Of a stretch of DNA of 7,582 nucleotides, positions 5,804 through 7,582 are shown one piece after another. The DNA comes from Thermofilaceae archaeon. Its GTDB lineage: Archaea; Thermoproteota; Thermoprotei; Thermofilales; Thermofilaceae. The stretch covers positions 1 through 7,582 of the forward strand of contig JALURH010000224.1 of assembly GCA_027017025.1 (NCBI GenBank), read 5' to 3'. Numbering within the stretch: the first letter of the stretch is position 1; the number at the start of each line of letters is the position of its first letter. Under the pieces are notes generated by a model that searched no databases, had not been told where the DNA came from, and saw only the letters and a program-made list of their open reading frames with translations. The position numbers were made by a program, and so were the translations under genes.

Positions 5804-6214
5804 ATGGGTAAGAAGGTTATAGCTATCAAAAATGTTGATGAGAAGCTTTATAGGAGATTTAAGGCTTTAGCTACACTAAAGGGTTTATCTCTAGGAGAAG
5901 CTTTTAACCAGGCACTTAGTTTGTGGATAAATATAAGTGAGAGAGTAGAGGTTGCTGAGTGTTTGGCAGTTGAGGAAGAAGCTAGAGCTAATAGGCAGGT
6001 TTACGAGGAGCTCATAGACGAGTTATTAGAAAAACATAGGAATAAGTATGTTGCAATTGCGAAGGGTAGGTTTCTAGGAGTATTTGAGAGTAGGGAAGAA
6101 GCCTTTAATGTAGTTAAGAAATTGAAGCCTCGGCACGCAATCGTTACCAGGGTTGAGCCTAAAAAACTTAGGGTTATTGAGCTAGGTATGTCTCTATTCG
6201 AGGTGCTTGAATGA
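5804..6214 (+). CDS. Ribbon-helix-helix protein with DUF5678-like C-terminal domain (antitoxin-like)
   Basis: A 136-residue probable DNA-binding regulator. Residues 4-44 have the ribbon-helix-helix (CopG/Arc) pattern: a short beta strand (VIAIKNV), a helix (DEKLYRRFKALATLKG), a turn at L28-S29-L30-G31 and a second helix (EAFNQALSLWI). Dimers of such domains pair their strands in the DNA major groove. Residues 48-78 form an acidic, probably helical linker. Residues 76-124 match my memory of DUF5678: KYVAIAKGRFLGVF, a helix with REEA, then HAIVTRVEP. That small domain is often encoded beside aspartic-protease-like proteins in archaea and cyanobacteria. The gene is leaderless, lies behind a 26-bp palindrome and overlaps the next gene by ATGA. 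The layout suggests an autorepressing antitoxin-like partner. The RHH call is fairly firm, DUF5678 is moderate, and the antitoxin role is inferred. Confidence 0.85.
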   Translation: MGKKVIAIKNVDEKLYRRFKALATLKGLSLGEAFNQALSLWINISERVEVAECLAVEEEARANRQVYEELIDELLEKHRNKYVAIAKGRFLGVFESREEAFNVVKKLKPRHAIVTRVEPKKLRVIELGMSLFEVLE

Positions 6215-6642
6215 AAATACCCTATAGTATGGGTGAAGAACCTCCAGTTCCTGTACTTACATTAAGGGTCTACTCCCCTGGTGGTGACAAAAACCTTGTT
6301 TTAACATTCAGGGTAGATACTGGTTTCGCTGGAGGCATTACATTGCCATACGATATTTACTTAAGGCTTGGGTTAACGTTAGCTGAGGAGCCCTACCCGG
6401 TTATTGGGAGATTTGTTACAGGGTCTACAGTTAAACTCTATAGAGCCTATACGAAGGTAGAGCTTGAGGGAAAAACCGTATTTTATGTTTATGCCTACTC
6501 TTCACCATATATTGCTAAGAAGCTTGTAGGACGTGAATTTCTCAATAAACTTATACTACTCCTAAATGGTCCTCAAAAAACCCTAGAAATCCTAGATAAT
6601 TCAGGATTGAAGAAAAATATAAGCACGACCAGTACCAGCTAG
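6211..6642 (+). CDS. Single-domain retropepsin-like (clan AA) aspartic protease homolog
   Basis: A 143-residue predicted cytoplasmic protein with no signal peptide or membrane segment. The catalytic-type motif is VDTGFAGG (35-42), with Asp36-Thr37-Gly38, preceded by a hydrophobic strand (LVLTFRV) and followed by ITLP. A flap-like hairpin could lie near 62-75 (PYPVIGRFVTGSTV). The second hallmark of the fold, two hydrophobic residues plus Gly, is LVGREFL (105-111). One DTG per chain means the active enzyme would be a homodimer, as in retroviral proteases. The family is known for peptide-bond cleavage (for example Ddi1-like and retropepsin-type proteins); activity and substrate here are unproven. 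The C-terminal tail (130-143) is polar, Ser/Thr/Lys-rich and probably disordered. ATG overlaps the upstream stop as ATGA, and GAGGTG (6200-6205) lies five bases before it, so the two proteins are made together and may form a complex. Confidence 0.85.
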   Translation: MKIPYSMGEEPPVPVLTLRVYSPGGDKNLVLTFRVDTGFAGGITLPYDIYLRLGLTLAEEPYPVIGRFVTGSTVKLYRAYTKVELEGKTVFYVYAYSSPYIAKKLVGREFLNKLILLLNGPQKTLEILDNSGLKKNISTTSTS

Positions 6643-6852
6643 GAGCAAAATAGGAAAATAGGTATTAAGTGGGGATAGATGTAGAAAGAGAGATTGAGTT
6701 GTAAAACCCTGTAGGTGAATAGAAATCGTAGATCCTTTTATTAAGCTGATAATCCTACTCCTAGACTATCCCGCTAAGTCGATTATTAAGGCTTCCCACC
6801 CATCTCTCTAAGCCTCACTAGCTTACTTAAATTATATTTTTAGTGCTACTTA
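6643..6852. other. Convergent intergenic spacer with short repeats
   Basis: 210 bases between two convergent stop codons, with no coding pattern. TTATTAAG occurs three times (6738-6745, 6783-6790, 6850-6857). AGGCTT (6789-6794) can pair with AAGCCT (6810-6815) across a 15-base loop, and AGAGAGAT near 6690 is the reverse complement of ATCTCTCT near 6803. A T-run at 6836-6841 could end plus-strand transcripts. Nothing here identifies an RNA gene or mobile element end. Confidence 0.3.
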
Positions 6853-7582
6853 TTAAGGGATTAAAGGTAGCCCACTTATAGCTTGGAAATAAATGTAGAA
6901 TGCACTAAACGCGATTAATCCTGTAATTACTTCACCAAGCCCTACTCTAGCTACTCTAAGCCTCTTCAGAAGCAGTCCAGAGATAATGGATACGATGGTG
7001 GCTAACGCCAGGGAAACTATAGTGTGAGCAACATATGGTACATACTTTATAGGTACTATAACCCCTGAAACAAATATCTTAACTGTTGAGGGCCTTTCAA
7101 GCCTGAAATCTACTGAAGCAATAGTTACAGGAGCACCAAACATTGTAAGCATCGCTTTTGCACGGTATTCTCCAGCTTGAAGAAAAACTGTACCGCTTCC
7201 ACCAAGCTCTGTCCATAGATAACTGACAAATACATTCTCCTTGGTCATTATTAAGACCTCTACGTCAGATACCCCCTCATGTGAGAGACTATCTACTACG
7301 CTTATAGTAGTCTCTACTGGTAGCGTTTCCACAATAGTTGGTTCGTACATACTACATGTGGGGTCATTATCCCATATAGCTATAGCCGCTAAATCGCGGA
7401 AGGACTTAGGAGCGGAGCCTGTATAACCTTTAACCCACCGAGTATATGTCCCGAAAACCGCATTTAGTATAGATACATCCTTTGTTCTCCAGCCGGTTAT
7501 TTTACCCCCAGAGTCCTTAACTATCTCCACATTCTTCCAGGAATTATGGGTAAGCTTGTCTTTAATAGCGTTATATACGAAC
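6853..7582 (-). CDS. Cell-surface beta-sandwich protein with C-terminal membrane anchor (5' end outside window)
   Basis: The frame is open to the window edge, adding at least 17 codons upstream of the GTG at 7530, so the true start lies outside and the GTG is probably internal. Family not recognised. Counting from that GTG, residues 1-60 are polar and mixed. Residues 68-152 show the strand pattern of a transthyretin/carboxypeptidase-regulatory-like Ig fold: TTISVVDS...GVSDVEVLI, then TVFLQAGEYRAKAML, then VTIASVDFRLE and TVKIFVSG. Two hydrophobic segments near 162-188 and 196-220 are separated by a basic loop (KRLRVAR). They should anchor the C-terminus in the membrane, with the large N-terminal part outside. 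Such architecture is common among archaeal surface and transporter-associated proteins. The gene ends convergently with the protease-like operon and probably belongs to a unit continuing to the right. Confidence 0.7.
   Translation of the reverse strand, partial: FVYNAIKDKLTHNSWKNVEIVKDSGGKITGWRTKDVSILNAVFGTYTRWVKGYTGSAPKSFRDLAAIAIWDNDPTCSMYEPTIVETLPVETTISVVDSLSHEGVSDVEVLIMTKENVFVSYLWTELGGSGTVFLQAGEYRAKAMLTMFGAPVTIASVDFRLERPSTVKIFVSGVIVPIKYVPYVAHTIVSLALATIVSIISGLLLKRLRVARVGLGEVITGLIAFSAFYIYFQAISGLPLIP

Noticed and set aside
1..7582. tRNA genes or a CRISPR array anywhere in the window.
   Set aside because: No T-loop GTTCGAATC-type box with matching acceptor stem and no regularly spaced direct repeats were found on reading both strands.

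Overview
The window looks like DNA from a hyperthermophilic archaeon, most likely a crenarchaeon (Desulfurococcales-like). I infer this from A/T-rich TATA boxes with purine BRE flanks in place of bacterial -35/-10 elements, genes whose start codon lies about 25-30 bases after the TATA box (leaderless transcription), strong Shine-Dalgarno sites only at internal operon genes, frequent GTG/TTG starts, and AGG/AGA/ATA-rich codon use. No marker gene fixes the species.

Layout, left to right. Positions 1-291 hold no convincing protein gene. They hold a promoter followed by a densely structured, probably non-coding RNA of about 230 nt that contains a kink-loop of the kind L7Ae binds. Converging on it is a small minus-strand gene (307-810, TTG start) for a soluble protein with a Cys-rich C-terminal half that resembles V4R-type ligand-binding domains. 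A 250-base divergent spacer with a 10-bp inverted repeat separates it from a leaderless plus-strand gene (1062-1652) for a membrane-anchored exported protein of unknown function.

Three minus-strand transport genes follow: a two-gene ABC operon (ATPase 4974-5693, then an FtsX/MacB-type duplicated permease 2593-4977, coupled by a GTGA stop/start overlap) and, behind its own promoter, an FTR1-family iron permease (1679-2497). The ABC pair should export or extract a substrate or transmit a mechanical signal across the membrane. The iron permease has no oxidase or EfeO-type partner in the window.

Divergent from the ATPase gene is the most intriguing part: a compact two-gene plus-strand operon (5804-6642). 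Gene one fuses an N-terminal ribbon-helix-helix DNA-binding domain to a DUF5678-like C-terminal domain. Gene two, overlapping by ATGA, is a single-domain retropepsin-like (clan AA) aspartic protease homolog with a DTG motif. A 26-bp imperfect palindrome covers the operon's BRE/TATA region, as expected for autorepression. The arrangement resembles a toxin-antitoxin module with a protease-like partner, but that function is inferred.

The right end (6853-7582) carries the 3' part of a minus-strand gene for an extracellular beta-sandwich protein with a C-terminal membrane anchor. Its 5' end lies outside the window.
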